Shown: one piece after another, positions 9,459-18,059 of the stretch
How positions within the stretch are numbered: position 1 is the stretch's first letter
How the letters are laid out: every line of letters begins with the position of its first letter
Origin: Bacillus sp. FJAT-28004
GTDB lineage: Bacteria > Bacillota > Bacilli > Paenibacillales > Paenibacillaceae
DNA length: 64,000 nucleotides
Assembly: GCF_001280845.1 (NCBI RefSeq)
Contig: NZ_LGHP01000001.1
Span: forward strand, 1,636,435-1,700,434
Direction: 5' to 3'
The notes under the pieces: generated by a model
Told to the model about the DNA's origin: nothing
The model's input: the letters and a program-made list of their open reading frames with translations, nothing else
Databases searched by the model: none
Translations under genes and position numbers: made by a program

Positions 9459-10346
9459 TCACGATTTTTTCTTAAAAAACGCATTAAAAATTTCTGCTGT
9501 TTTTTGCTGGTCCGGCGTTATCGAGAAGAGAACAAATGGTCCATTTTGTATAATCTGATAGTTCAGAGCCTGCTCATATTGATCTTGTACATAGGTTTCA
9601 AATGCTTTTTGTATGGCCTCGGCACGCTTCTTGAAAAGAGCTTCAATGTCTGAAAAATCTTTCTCTGATTTGAGTTGAACGACGGAAAACTCTCCGGCTT
9701 GAATCATAATCGTCGGCTGATAGAAAATGCCGTCAACCAGCATCGTTTCCGGGTCTATGCCATAGCTGTCTTGAATTTGTTCGCCTTCAACAGCCGTAAG
9801 CGGCCCTAACCCCGCATCTGCTGTTAATTTGGCTGCTATATCAGCGACGGTGACCTCAGTGGACGGATTGCCTGGATTTGGCTTCGACGTCGGCTTCGGA
9901 GAAGGAGACGCTGTAGCAATCGGCAAGGAGGATGGCTTCGGTGTTGCTGTCGGTTTAATGATTGGTTTCTCGGTCGGTGTGTCAGTGACTGGTTTCTTGG
10001 TCGGTTGTACGGTTGGCAAAGGTTTAGCTGATGCTGCAGGTTTCTTCGTTGGTTCCGCAGTCGCAGCAGCTTCATCATTCTTTGCTGGTACTTTAGTTGG
10101 TGCAGGTGTGACCGTCGCCGCAGCATCCGTTGGAGATGAGGTGGCAGTAGGTTCTTCAGTCGTTATATCCTCAGCAGGAGGCGTTGTTTCGATAGGCTTG
10201 TCCGTTGCATTGACTCCACCTGATACCGAAGTGCTGCTCTCTCCTTTATTCGTTTGTTTGCCGGCATTGCTGCAGCCAGCTGAAATGACCGTTATGAGAA
10301 TAACTATGGTTATGACGGAGAAGTATCTCGTTTTAAGCATGAACAT
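9459..10346 (-). CDS. DUF4358 lipoprotein with a Thr/Pro/Lys-rich linker
   Basis: A 295-residue predicted lipoprotein: hydrophobic signal and lipobox ISAGC (Cys about residue 25), then about 130 residues of low-complexity linker rich in T, P, K, A and S, then a C-terminal DUF4358 domain (TVADIAAKL... to the end). The AAGGAG site eight bases before the ATG supports the start. The linker probably spans the cell wall and carries the domain outwards. Function of DUF4358 is unknown. Confidence 0.85.
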   Translation of the reverse strand: MFMLKTRYFSVITIVILITVISAGCSNAGKQTNKGESSTSVSGGVNATDKPIETTPPAEDITTEEPTATSSPTDAAATVTPAPTKVPAKNDEAAATAEPTKKPAASAKPLPTVQPTKKPVTDTPTEKPIIKPTATPKPSSLPIATASPSPKPTSKPNPGNPSTEVTVADIAAKLTADAGLGPLTAVEGEQIQDSYGIDPETMLVDGIFYQPTIMIQAGEFSVVQLKSEKDFSDIEALFKKRAEAIQKAFETYVQDQYEQALNYQIIQNGPFVLFSITPDQQKTAEIFNAFFKKKS

Positions 10347-10425
10347 CCCATTATCTCCTTAAATCATCGTTATAATTAAGACGCAGGCAAAGGTCAAAAG
10401 GTTGCCCCAAGCCCAACTACTTCAT

Positions 10426-11313
10426 TTATGGCTTACGTGCCTGTGACGGGGTCATCCCCTTGTACTGCTTGTATAGCTTCGTAAAATAGTTCGGATTCTC
10501 ACACCCGACCTTCGCTGCGATTTCAGTAATCGTATCATTGCTTTCACGCAGCAGTCGCTCGGCTTCGTTCATGCGGTTGACATTTACATATTCCACGAAG
10601 GTGCGTCCAGTCAGCTTTTTGAACAGCTTGCAAAAATGGTAGGGATTAAGACTGACTTGTTTGGCGGCCTGCTCAATCGACATTTTTTCACGAAAATCAG
10701 ATTCGATACGCTGAATGAGCAGCTTGAACCGGTCACGATTGGCAAAGTATGGTTCCGCAGGCATGCCTACCAGCTGCCGCTCGATGAAAGTGCGGGAAAG
10801 AAGCGTAAATAGAGCATACAGCTTCGACTTGACGATTAGTTGATAGGCTGGAGGCTTGGCAGCCAGCTCGGTAATTGCCTCTTCCAGCAAAGAGTAATAT
10901 GGAATACAAGATTCATCCTGCTCGGCTGGCTTGACAGGATAGCGAAGCCGCCCTTCCAAGTAAGGCGCAACAAACTGTGCGTGCAGGGGATCATGTACCC
11001 AATCATTGAAGAGGGATGCATTGAAGACGATACAATCATAATAAATATTCTCGTAACGAAGCGCATAGCCGACATGAAGCCCGCCGCCTGGAATGAGAAG
11101 TACTTCACCTGCATTGGCGATATAAGGACGGCTATCGATATGGAAGAGAGCACTGCCTTCTCTCATGACGATGATCTCGAAATGCTCATGCCAATGCAAA
11201 TAGAGGAAACATTCATTTGGTGTTACATCATAGGCTCGGTTTTGAAATAGCTGAAATGGATATGCTTTTTGCTCTAGACGCGTATTTTCCCATAGCTCTT
11301 TCGGATAGCTCAT
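10426..11313 (-). CDS. AraC-family transcriptional regulator
   Basis: A 295-residue regulator with an N-terminal cupin sensing domain (LYLHWHEHFEIIVMREG) and C-terminal AraC helix-turn-helices (IEQAAKQVSLNPYHFCKLFKK and ITEIAAKVGCENPNYFTKLY). The ATG at 11313 is chosen because GGAGGT lies eight bases upstream; a GTG at 11331 would precede that site. It is divergent from the isomerase/dehydrogenase operon at 11440 and is its likely regulator. Confidence 0.92.
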   Translation of the reverse strand: MSYPKELWENTRLEQKAYPFQLFQNRAYDVTPNECFLYLHWHEHFEIIVMREGSALFHIDSRPYIANAGEVLLIPGGGLHVGYALRYENIYYDCIVFNASLFNDWVHDPLHAQFVAPYLEGRLRYPVKPAEQDESCIPYYSLLEEAITELAAKPPAYQLIVKSKLYALFTLLSRTFIERQLVGMPAEPYFANRDRFKLLIQRIESDFREKMSIEQAAKQVSLNPYHFCKLFKKLTGRTFVEYVNVNRMNEAERLLRESNDTITEIAAKVGCENPNYFTKLYKQYKGMTPSQARKP

Positions 11314-11439
11314 TTGCAGCACCTCCAACACAAGATTCGACTAGTATTGCGCAAGATTGTATAGAGAAATATGCAAAACTCCTAGCTATAATGGAGTTGT
11401 TGAGAATACTATAAGCCAATATTGGAGTGATATACAAGG

Positions 11440-12327
11440 ATGGATAATAAATTGAGAATTGGAACGCTAGTCGGCGGAGGGAATGCAGATCAGATCATTC
11501 CACAAATCGTAAAGCATGGATTTGAATCGTTTAACTTAACTTTTTGGCAAACGACTGGCGACACGGATCTTGTGGAAATGGCTAAACGGGTAAGAGCGCT
11601 CGCAGATGAACATGATTTTGTAGTTCCTGCTGTAAGCGTTTTCGGAAACCCACTAACTGGCGAAGGCAACAACGCAGATACGCTTGCCAGCTGGGAGCGT
11701 GTGATTGATCATGCGCATCTGTTTGGAGCAGATATCGTATCCGGATTCACAGGTCGATTGACGAATCAACCGATTGACGAATCCATTCCGAAATTCAAGG
11801 AAGTTTTCGGTGAGCTCACGCGCAGAGCAGCGGATAAAGGTGTGCGGATTGCTTTTGAAAACTGTGATATGGGCGGAACATGGGCAACAGGCGATTGGAA
11901 TATTGCCCATAACCCAGCAGCTTGGGAGCTTATGTTTGACGCGGTGCCACTAGACAACATCGGATTGGAATGGGAGCCGTGCCACCAAATGGTCAGCTTG
12001 ATCGATCCGATTCCGCAGCTGCGCAAATGGGCAAATAAGGTGTTCCATGTACACGGCAAAGACGCTACGATTGCTTGGGATATTGTGAAGGAACACGGTG
12101 TACACAGCAAGCAGCAGTATGTATGGCATCGGACACCTGGTTTCGGCGATAGCAACTGGAAAGATATTATTACGATTTTGAGACAGAACGGCTATAAAGG
12201 CACGATTGATATTGAGGGCTGGCATGATCCTGTTTATAAAGATGAGCTGGAAATGACTGGACAAGTACATGCATTAAATTATTTGAAACACTGCCGCGGC
12301 GGCGATTTTGTCCCTAATCCAGTGTAG
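11440..12327 (+). CDS. Sugar phosphate isomerase/epimerase, TIM-barrel (xylose isomerase-like) family
   Basis: A 295-residue TIM-barrel protein. Metal-binding strands are visible (FENCDMGG, GLEWEPCHQM, VFHVHGKDA, IDIEGWHDP), matching the AP_endonuc_2/IolE-like family that isomerises or epimerises sugars or inositol derivatives. First gene of a three-gene operon with a Gfo/Idh oxidoreductase and an AraM-like dehydrogenase. The ATG at 11440 directly abuts AAGG, with GGAG 12 bases upstream, so the start is less certain than for its neighbours. Confidence 0.88.
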   Translation: MDNKLRIGTLVGGGNADQIIPQIVKHGFESFNLTFWQTTGDTDLVEMAKRVRALADEHDFVVPAVSVFGNPLTGEGNNADTLASWERVIDHAHLFGADIVSGFTGRLTNQPIDESIPKFKEVFGELTRRAADKGVRIAFENCDMGGTWATGDWNIAHNPAAWELMFDAVPLDNIGLEWEPCHQMVSLIDPIPQLRKWANKVFHVHGKDATIAWDIVKEHGVHSKQQYVWHRTPGFGDSNWKDIITILRQNGYKGTIDIEGWHDPVYKDELEMTGQVHALNYLKHCRGGDFVPNPV

Positions 12328-12359
12328 AACAATAGAGCTCAAAAAAAGGAGAGAATAGA

Positions 12360-13412
12360 ATGACGATTAAGCATCGTGTAGTGGTCGCCGGCTGCGGAGG
12401 CATGGCGAATACTTGGGTAGATTACGCCAAAGAACGGGAAGACACAGAAATTGTTGGACTTGTTGACATTAAGGAAGAGTTTGCACAAGCGATGGCTGAA
12501 CGCAAGGGACTGAATTGTCCAACCTTCACTGACATTAAACAAGCCATTGCAGAGACAGGTGCTACGATCGTTTTTGATGTGACCATTCCTGCGAGCCACT
12601 ATACAATCAGTACGGCAGCTTTAGAGCTGGGCTGTCACGTCTTTGGAGAAAAGCCGCTTGCAGAATCGATGAGTGATTGCAATGCAATCGTCCGGATTGC
12701 TCGCGAGTCGAACAGAACGCATGCTGTTATGCAAAATCGCAGGTTTGACCCTCGTATTCGTGCTTTTCGTCAGTTGCTGGATGATGGCACGATTGGCAAA
12801 CCAGGATTTGTAGGAGCTGATTTTTTCTTGGGCGCGCATTTTGGCGGCTTTCGTGATGCGATGGACAGTCCGCTGCTGCTGGATATGGCGATTCATACAT
12901 TCGATCAAGCGAGATTTATCATCAATGCTAATCCCGTTTCCGTCTATTGTCATGAGTTTAATCCTCCAGGTTCTTGGTATGCAGGGAATGCAAATGCGAT
13001 CTGCATCTTTGAAATGTCCGACGGCTCCGTATTTAATTATCGCGGATCATGGTGCGCGGAGGGTGCGTCTACCACATGGGAGGCTTCTTGGAGAGTAACA
13101 GGTGAGCATGGTACAGCGATTTGGGAAGGGGATAATAATCCGTACGCGGAGATCGTAGTTGCAGGCGATCAGACTGGTAAATTCATACGTGACTATGAAC
13201 GAGTAGAGACCCAGCTTCCGGAAATGGAAAATACGCATCATAAAGGTTGTTTGGATAATATGTTTGCTTCGCTTGAGGAAGGCGACAAGCCGGAAACAGA
13301 TTGCAGCGACAATATTTATAGTATGGCGATGGTTCTAGCTTCGCTTGAGAGTGCTAAAACCGGTCAAAAGGTACAGATTGCCGACTTTATGGCAGCAGCG
13401 ACAAGCAAGTGA
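12360..13412 (+). CDS. Gfo/Idh/MocA-family oxidoreductase
   Basis: NAD(P)-dependent sugar or inositol dehydrogenase of 350 residues. The N-terminal Rossmann motif VVVAGCGGMANTW is followed by the GEKPLAESMSDC signature of the family and a C-terminal alpha/beta substrate domain (LLLDMAIHTFDQARF). AAAGGAGAG lies before the ATG, 32 bp after the isomerase. Paired with a TIM-barrel isomerase this suggests oxidation and isomerisation of a cyclic polyol or sugar; the substrate is unknown. Confidence 0.9.
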   Translation: MTIKHRVVVAGCGGMANTWVDYAKEREDTEIVGLVDIKEEFAQAMAERKGLNCPTFTDIKQAIAETGATIVFDVTIPASHYTISTAALELGCHVFGEKPLAESMSDCNAIVRIARESNRTHAVMQNRRFDPRIRAFRQLLDDGTIGKPGFVGADFFLGAHFGGFRDAMDSPLLLDMAIHTFDQARFIINANPVSVYCHEFNPPGSWYAGNANAICIFEMSDGSVFNYRGSWCAEGASTTWEASWRVTGEHGTAIWEGDNNPYAEIVVAGDQTGKFIRDYERVETQLPEMENTHHKGCLDNMFASLEEGDKPETDCSDNIYSMAMVLASLESAKTGQKVQIADFMAAATSK

Positions 13413-13439
13413 ATTTGGTTTGAATAAGAGGGCTGGTGC

Positions 13440-14675
13440 ATGTCGTTAAAGTTGACAAGTTATGCCATGCAAGAGCAGAATAAAGACAATACACTAGGAA
13501 ATGAGGCATGGCTCATGTCAACCCTTATCGATAGAGTCAAACAGCTGGCCGCAGGTTTTGATGAAGAGACGCTGCGAGCGATTGAAATAAACCCTTTGCT
13601 TGTTGAAGCGGGCGCCCTTCAAGAGGTTGCTCCTTACATGAAGGAAAAGCAGTATAGTCGGGTTATTATCGCTGCGGACGCAATTACGTATGACATTGCT
13701 GGGAAAACACTAGAGGAAGCTATCGCTGCGCAAGGTATTTCTGTTCATGTGACGGTCATAAAGGCAGACCGTCAAGGCGATGTAATTGCCGATGAAGCAT
13801 CGATCGTACAGCTCTTGCTAGATATTCAACAGCGTAAAGCACAGGTAGTCATTGCGGCAGGTTCGGGAACGATACATGATATATCTAGGTATGCCGCTTA
13901 TACAGCGGGTATTCCCTTTGTATCTGTACCGACTGCGCCATCCGTTGACGGCTTCAATTCCAAAGGAGCGCCGATTATTATTCGTGGCGAGAAGAAGACG
14001 ATCGCTGCAATTGGTCCCGATGCGATATTTGCTGATTTGGAAATACTCGCAAAAGCACCCGCTGCCATGGTAGCGGCTGGTTTTGGCGATATGATTGGCA
14101 AATATACATCGCTGTTTGATTGGAGTTTTGGCGCATCGGAGGGCGGTGAGCCTTATTCGGAAGAGGTTGCAGAGATTACGCGTATCGCGCTTAACAAATG
14201 CGTAGAGAATGCCTCATTAATCGCTAGCCGTGACCAGCAAGGTATACGCATACTTATAGAAGCACTTATTGAATCCGGCCTCGCAATGCTCTTATTCGGT
14301 CAGTCGCACTCGGCGTCCGGCGCAGAGCATCATCTATCGCATTTCTGGGAAATGGAATATATTCGTCTTGGTAAAAGACAACTGCTGCATGGTGCAAAGG
14401 TCGGTGTAGCTTGTGCGGAAATTTCTAAGCTTTATCATCGACTTGCCGCTGAAGAAGCAGGACTAGCCTTTACTGTTAATCCTGAGAAGGTAAGAGCGGC
14501 GATTGCCGCACTTCCGGATGAAGTCCAGATTAGAACGTGGCTGAAGCAGGTTGGCGGGCCGACTACGACTGAGGAACTTGGCGTTGATGAGGAGCTGCTC
14601 ATGATAAGTTTGCAAGAAGCTCATCTGGTTAGGCCGAACAGATATACTTTACTAAGCGCTTATAACGCCATTTAA
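13440..14675 (+). CDS. sn-glycerol-1-phosphate dehydrogenase (AraM/EgsA family)
   Basis: A 411-residue member of the iron-type alcohol dehydrogenase/DHQS superfamily. NAD-binding AAGSGTIHDISRYAA and VPTAPSVDGFNSKGA, and the His-rich metal site (GQSHSASGAEHHLSHFWEME), are typical of AraM, which reduces DHAP to sn-glycerol-1-phosphate. In Bacillus subtilis AraM is encoded in the arabinose operon; here it closes an operon with sugar-modifying enzymes, so it may act on another phosphorylated triose or sugar. The start at 13440 has GAGGG upstream; a later Met at 13515 is possible. Confidence 0.88.
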   Translation: MSLKLTSYAMQEQNKDNTLGNEAWLMSTLIDRVKQLAAGFDEETLRAIEINPLLVEAGALQEVAPYMKEKQYSRVIIAADAITYDIAGKTLEEAIAAQGISVHVTVIKADRQGDVIADEASIVQLLLDIQQRKAQVVIAAGSGTIHDISRYAAYTAGIPFVSVPTAPSVDGFNSKGAPIIIRGEKKTIAAIGPDAIFADLEILAKAPAAMVAAGFGDMIGKYTSLFDWSFGASEGGEPYSEEVAEITRIALNKCVENASLIASRDQQGIRILIEALIESGLAMLLFGQSHSASGAEHHLSHFWEMEYIRLGKRQLLHGAKVGVACAEISKLYHRLAAEEAGLAFTVNPEKVRAAIAALPDEVQIRTWLKQVGGPTTTEELGVDEELLMISLQEAHLVRPNRYTLLSAYNAI

Positions 14676-14683
14676 GCAAAAAA

Positions 14684-14722
14684 ACGGCTCCATCCTATTA
14701 TACTAGGATGGAGCCGTCTTTA
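14684..14722. terminator. Bidirectional terminator
   Basis: ACGGCTCCATCCTA pairs perfectly with TAGGATGGAGCCGT across a six-base loop. An A run precedes and a T-rich run follows, so it ends both the AraM-like gene and the converging aldo/keto reductase gene. Confidence 0.9.
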
Positions 14723-14738
14723 TTTTGGAGAGATTTGA

Positions 14739-15566
14739 TTAGAAGTTGAAATTATCTGGATCTGGACCAAAACGATGATCTTGGTTGAGTGCGTTGATTT
14801 GAGACATTTCCTCAGACGTTAATGTGAAATCGAAAATATTCCCATTTTCCACAATTCGAGCTGGAGTAATTGATTTTGGAATGGTAACAACCTCGTTTTG
14901 AAGGTCCCAACGAAGCACTACTTGAGCAGGAGACTTGCCGTATTTGGCAGCAATCTCAGTAAGCACGTTGTGATCTAAGTTTCCTTGCATAAGCGGGCTC
15001 CAAGCCATAAGTTGAATGCTGCGGCTCTTGGAAAAAGCATGAAGCTCCGTTTGTGTAAGAAGCGGGTGATATTCCACTTGATTGACCATTGGAACAAATT
15101 CGCCTGCAGTAATGATATCCTGTAGATGGTGAATTTGGAAGTTGCTGACGCCGATGGAGCGTACATAACCATCACGGTATAGCTTTTCAAGCGCGCGCCA
15201 GGTTTCCAAGTACTTGTCCTTGACAGGCCAGTGGATGAGCAATAGATCAACAGACTCAATGCCAAGTTTCCGTCTGCTATCCTCAAAAGCTGTTAGTGTG
15301 GAATCGTAGCCTTGATGAGCATTCCAAATTTTTGTCGTAACAAAAATCTCGTCGCGAGCGATCCCGCTGTTTCGAATACCAGCGCCGACGCCTTCTTCAT
15401 TATTATAAGCTGCTGCCGTATCGATGCTTCTATAACCTGCTTCAATGGCAGAGGCGACCGTTCTTTCCGCTTCGCCGTCATCTTTAACTTTCCATACGCC
15501 AAGACCAAGCCAAGGCATTTTTACTCCGTTGCTTAATGTGGTATGCGCAGTAAGTGCATGAGTCAT
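14739..15566 (-). CDS. Aldo/keto reductase
   Basis: NADPH-dependent carbonyl reductase of 275 residues. The family features are present: GLGVWKVKD near the start, the catalytic Asp-Tyr-Lys-His set (DTAAAYNNEEGVG with Asp and Tyr, VTTKIW with Lys, LLLIHWPV with His), and the C-terminal cofactor motif IPKSITPARIVEN. GGAGG lies nine bases upstream. It is 16 bp downstream of the iron alcohol dehydrogenase and co-transcribed with it. The pair could reduce aldehydes such as lactaldehyde or methylglyoxal; this is inference. Confidence 0.93.
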   Translation of the reverse strand: MTHALTAHTTLSNGVKMPWLGLGVWKVKDDGEAERTVASAIEAGYRSIDTAAAYNNEEGVGAGIRNSGIARDEIFVTTKIWNAHQGYDSTLTAFEDSRRKLGIESVDLLLIHWPVKDKYLETWRALEKLYRDGYVRSIGVSNFQIHHLQDIITAGEFVPMVNQVEYHPLLTQTELHAFSKSRSIQLMAWSPLMQGNLDHNVLTEIAAKYGKSPAQVVLRWDLQNEVVTIPKSITPARIVENGNIFDFTLTSEEMSQINALNQDHRFGPDPDNFNF

Positions 15567-15582
15567 TTATCCTAACCTCCAG

Positions 15583-16749
15583 TTAAAGTGATAATTCTAA
15601 AATAGCTTTAACATCTTGTTTTTCTAAACGCTTGAATGAACCGATCGCACCATATCGAACAGCTTCCTCAGCCATACGATCCAGCTTGTCACTTCCGATC
15701 TCGTAGTCGGCTAGACGTGACTCAGCGCCAATTTTAGTGAAGAAATCACGTGTTGCTTGGATGCCTTCAAGAGCGATTTCTTTGTCAGTTTTGCCCTCAG
15801 GATTCACGTTCCATACACGAGTCGCATACTGAACGAAACGATCGACCCGCTCTTCATAAACGTATTTCATCCAATTTGGGAAAATAACGGATAAGCCAGC
15901 GCCATGCGGGATATCGTAGATCGCGCTCACTTCATGCTCAATGCCATGCGAAGCCCAATCATTGCTCATACCAACGCTGATAAGACCACCGTTCAAAGCC
16001 ATCGTTCCGCACCACATCAGGTTTGCACGAGCAGCTGCATCCTCCGGATTTTCAAGCGCAAGCTCAACATTCTCAATAACCGTTTGCAAAATGGATTCGC
16101 AGAAGCGTTCCTGCAGCGGCGTATTTTCCGTTAAGCTGAAATATTGCTCGAACACATGCGACATGATGTCGACAGCGCCGTTAACCGTATGGTTGCGAGG
16201 CACGGTGTAGGTAAGCGTCGGATCGAGAATAGAGAAGGCAGGATAAGTATGCGGGCTGCCAAAAGCACGCTTTAAGTTTTCCTCCCAGTTCGTCACGACG
16301 GAATTGCCGTTCATTTCCGAACCCGTTGCAGCAAGTGTCAAAATCGTACCGAGCGGAAGCGCTTTTTGAATGACTGCTTTGCCCGTGAAGAAATCCCACA
16401 CATCGCCTTCATAAGGAACACCTGCGGCAATAGCTTTAGCTGCATCAATAACGCTGCCTCCGCCAACGGCTAGAATGAAATCAACGCCTTCAGAACGACA
16501 AATGTCGATCCCTTTTTTGACAGTAGATAAACGCGGGTTTGGTTCAATATTAGGAAGCTCGTACACCTTGATGCCAGCTTCTTGAAGAAGGTTTACGGTT
16601 TGATCGTACAGGCCCGTTTTTTTGACGCTGCCTGATCCGTAAACGAGCAGGATGGTTTTGCCGTATTTTGAGGCTAGTTGGCCAACTTGTTTAGCTGTGC
16701 CTTCACCAAACACAATATGAGTTGGATTAACGAATTGAAATGAGTTCAT
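15583..16749 (-). CDS. Iron-containing alcohol dehydrogenase, YugJ/butanol dehydrogenase type
   Basis: A 388-residue group III alcohol dehydrogenase with the cofactor motif AVGGGSVIDAAKAIAAG and a conserved His-rich metal region (DIMSHVFEQYF, NDWASHGIEHEVSAIYDIPHGAGLS). The ATG at 16749 is preferred over a TTG at 16752 because AGGAGG ends seven bases upstream. First gene of a two-gene operon with the aldo/keto reductase. Its upstream region shares ATAACT half-sites with the divergent regulator's promoter. It reduces an aldehyde with NAD(P)H; a detoxification or lactaldehyde role is possible. Confidence 0.92.
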   Translation of the reverse strand: MNSFQFVNPTHIVFGEGTAKQVGQLASKYGKTILLVYGSGSVKKTGLYDQTVNLLQEAGIKVYELPNIEPNPRLSTVKKGIDICRSEGVDFILAVGGGSVIDAAKAIAAGVPYEGDVWDFFTGKAVIQKALPLGTILTLAATGSEMNGNSVVTNWEENLKRAFGSPHTYPAFSILDPTLTYTVPRNHTVNGAVDIMSHVFEQYFSLTENTPLQERFCESILQTVIENVELALENPEDAAARANLMWCGTMALNGGLISVGMSNDWASHGIEHEVSAIYDIPHGAGLSVIFPNWMKYVYEERVDRFVQYATRVWNVNPEGKTDKEIALEGIQATRDFFTKIGAESRLADYEIGSDKLDRMAEEAVRYGAIGSFKRLEKQDVKAILELSL

Positions 16750-16774
16750 CAAAATTCCTCCTAGGTATATTTAG

Positions 16775-16810
16775 ATAACTAAAAAGGTAACTAAATATCT
16801 TTTGAGTTAT
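16775..16810. promoter_or_regulatory. Candidate operator half-sites before the iron alcohol dehydrogenase
   Basis: ATAACT (16775-16780), a nearby GTAACT, and inverted AGTTAT (16805-16810) lie in the leader of the dehydrogenase. The same hexamer forms the palindrome at 16879-16894, suggesting one protein binds both places. Confidence 0.4.
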
Positions 16811-16870
16811 GTATACGCCGTTTATTTTAGTGAATTCCGATCAATAAGTCAAGGTGATACGGGTGGAGTG

Positions 16871-16899
16871 TTGAAAGGATAACTTTTTAGTTATATAAT
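16871..16899 (+). promoter_or_regulatory. Promoter of the ArsR-type regulator with embedded palindrome
   Basis: A -35 TTGAAA (16871-16876) and a perfect -10 TATAAT (16894-16899) are 17 bp apart. The spacer contains ATAACT-TTTT-AGTTAT (16879-16894), a perfect inverted repeat well placed for autorepression. Confidence 0.7.
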
Positions 16900-16933
16900 G
16901 ATTTGAAATTAGACAGAGACAGGGGAAGCAGCA

Positions 16934-17839
16934 ATGGAAATTGAAGTAAGCAGCCGCAATATGAAGTTTCTCGAATGCTTCTCATCACATACACGGGTCA
17001 AAATAATTGAATTGCTAGGCATACAGCCTATGAATATAAAAAGCCTATCCGAGGCGCTAGACATAAAGTCTCCTATCGTAACGAGACATATACATATGCT
17101 GGAGGAAGCTGGCATTGTGCGCAGCGAAAGCGTGGCGGGCAAGCGCGGCATGCAAAAGATTTGTCATCTCCAGCTGTCGCAGGCGATGCTGGTTTTCAAG
17201 AGTGAACCAGTTACGGACGAAACGAAGCGTTACTCGGTCTCAATTCCAGTAGGGCACTACTCATCGTACCAAATCAAGCCCACTTGCGGACTGGCATCTG
17301 ACTCTCAAATGATTGGGATGTGTGATGATCCGCGTTATTTTGCCGATCCCGAGCATGTCCATGCCAAAGTTTTATGGTTCGGCTCAGGATTCGTTGAATA
17401 CCGGATTCCTAATTATATGGTCAATAATGAATTACCGGAATCGCTCGAAATTTCGATGGAGATTTGTTCGGACACCCCTTGCAGTGTCAACCACCTGCCA
17501 TCTGATATTGCTTTTGCGATTAACGGCGTTGGTGTTGGTACGTGGACGTATCCAGGGGATTTTGGAAGCTCAAGAGGATTGTATACTCCTGAATGGTGGC
17601 ACAAAAATATTCAGTATGGATTTATGAAAACGATCCGTGTTAATCAGCAAGGATCATTCATTGACGGCATCCAAGTATCTGATGTTACGATAAGCGAGCT
17701 CATGCTTGCCTACGACAAAGAAATATTGTTCCGTATCTCATCTTGCACAACAGCGAGAAACTGTGGTGGCGTAACGCTGTTTGGCAAAGGATTTGGGAAC
17801 TATAATCATGATATTGAAGTGACGCTGCGCTGCCAGTAA
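16934..17839 (+). CDS. ArsR-type winged-helix regulator with a large C-terminal domain
   Basis: A 301-residue protein. Residues about 8-85 form an ArsR-like winged helix (HTRVKIIELLGIQPMNIKSL, then LDIKSPIVTRHIHMLEEAGIV). The remaining 200 residues form a beta-rich domain I do not recognise by name, probably an effector or oligomerisation domain. This is much longer than classical ArsR proteins (about 100 residues). Divergent from the dehydrogenase/reductase operon and sharing ATAACT sites with it, so it is the likely regulator of both. Confidence 0.8.
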   Translation: MEIEVSSRNMKFLECFSSHTRVKIIELLGIQPMNIKSLSEALDIKSPIVTRHIHMLEEAGIVRSESVAGKRGMQKICHLQLSQAMLVFKSEPVTDETKRYSVSIPVGHYSSYQIKPTCGLASDSQMIGMCDDPRYFADPEHVHAKVLWFGSGFVEYRIPNYMVNNELPESLEISMEICSDTPCSVNHLPSDIAFAINGVGVGTWTYPGDFGSSRGLYTPEWWHKNIQYGFMKTIRVNQQGSFIDGIQVSDVTISELMLAYDKEILFRISSCTTARNCGGVTLFGKGFGNYNHDIEVTLRCQ

Positions 17840-17865
17840 GGAATGACTTTTTTTCAATAGATAAG

Positions 17866-17908
17866 ATGCCTGTTAAGGTCGAATTTGACCTTAATGGGCA
17901 TTTTTTTG
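17866..17908 (+). terminator. Terminator after the ArsR-type regulator
   Basis: ATGCCTGTTAAGGTC pairs with GACCTTAATGGGCAT with one wobble pair, followed by seven Ts. Confidence 0.85.
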
Positions 17909-17970
17909 TTCAAACCATAAAGATAGATGCAGTCAAATGAATGTAAAGAAAATCGTTTGCGATTGTTTCC

Positions 17971-18005
17971 GTTTGTGTTTGAAATAATCGTATTCAAACA
18001 CAAAC
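17971..18005. promoter_or_regulatory. Large perfect palindrome before the rhamnose operon, probable DeoR operator
   Basis: GTTTGTGTTTGAA (17971-17983) and TTCAAACACAAAC (17993-18005) are perfect 13-bp inverted arms around a 9-bp spacer. A further half-site TTCAAACAAA lies at about 18022. A -10-like TATGAT follows at 18009 or 18014. The DeoR regulator encoded last in the operon is the likely ligand. Confidence 0.7.
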
Positions 18006-18059
18006 AAATATGATATGATCGATTCAAACAAATACAAAACATCATTCGGAGGTAAATTC

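Noticed and set aside
9829..10362. 177-codon Gly/Val-rich plus-strand ORF
   Set aside because: Antisense shadow of the low-complexity linker of the DUF4358 lipoprotein, composition follows from the Thr/Pro codons on the other strand.
17951..17970. Possible cre site upstream of the rhamnose operon (AATCGTTTGCGATT)
   Set aside because: It has the CG centre, but the flanking bases do not fit the cre consensus; at most a weak palindrome.
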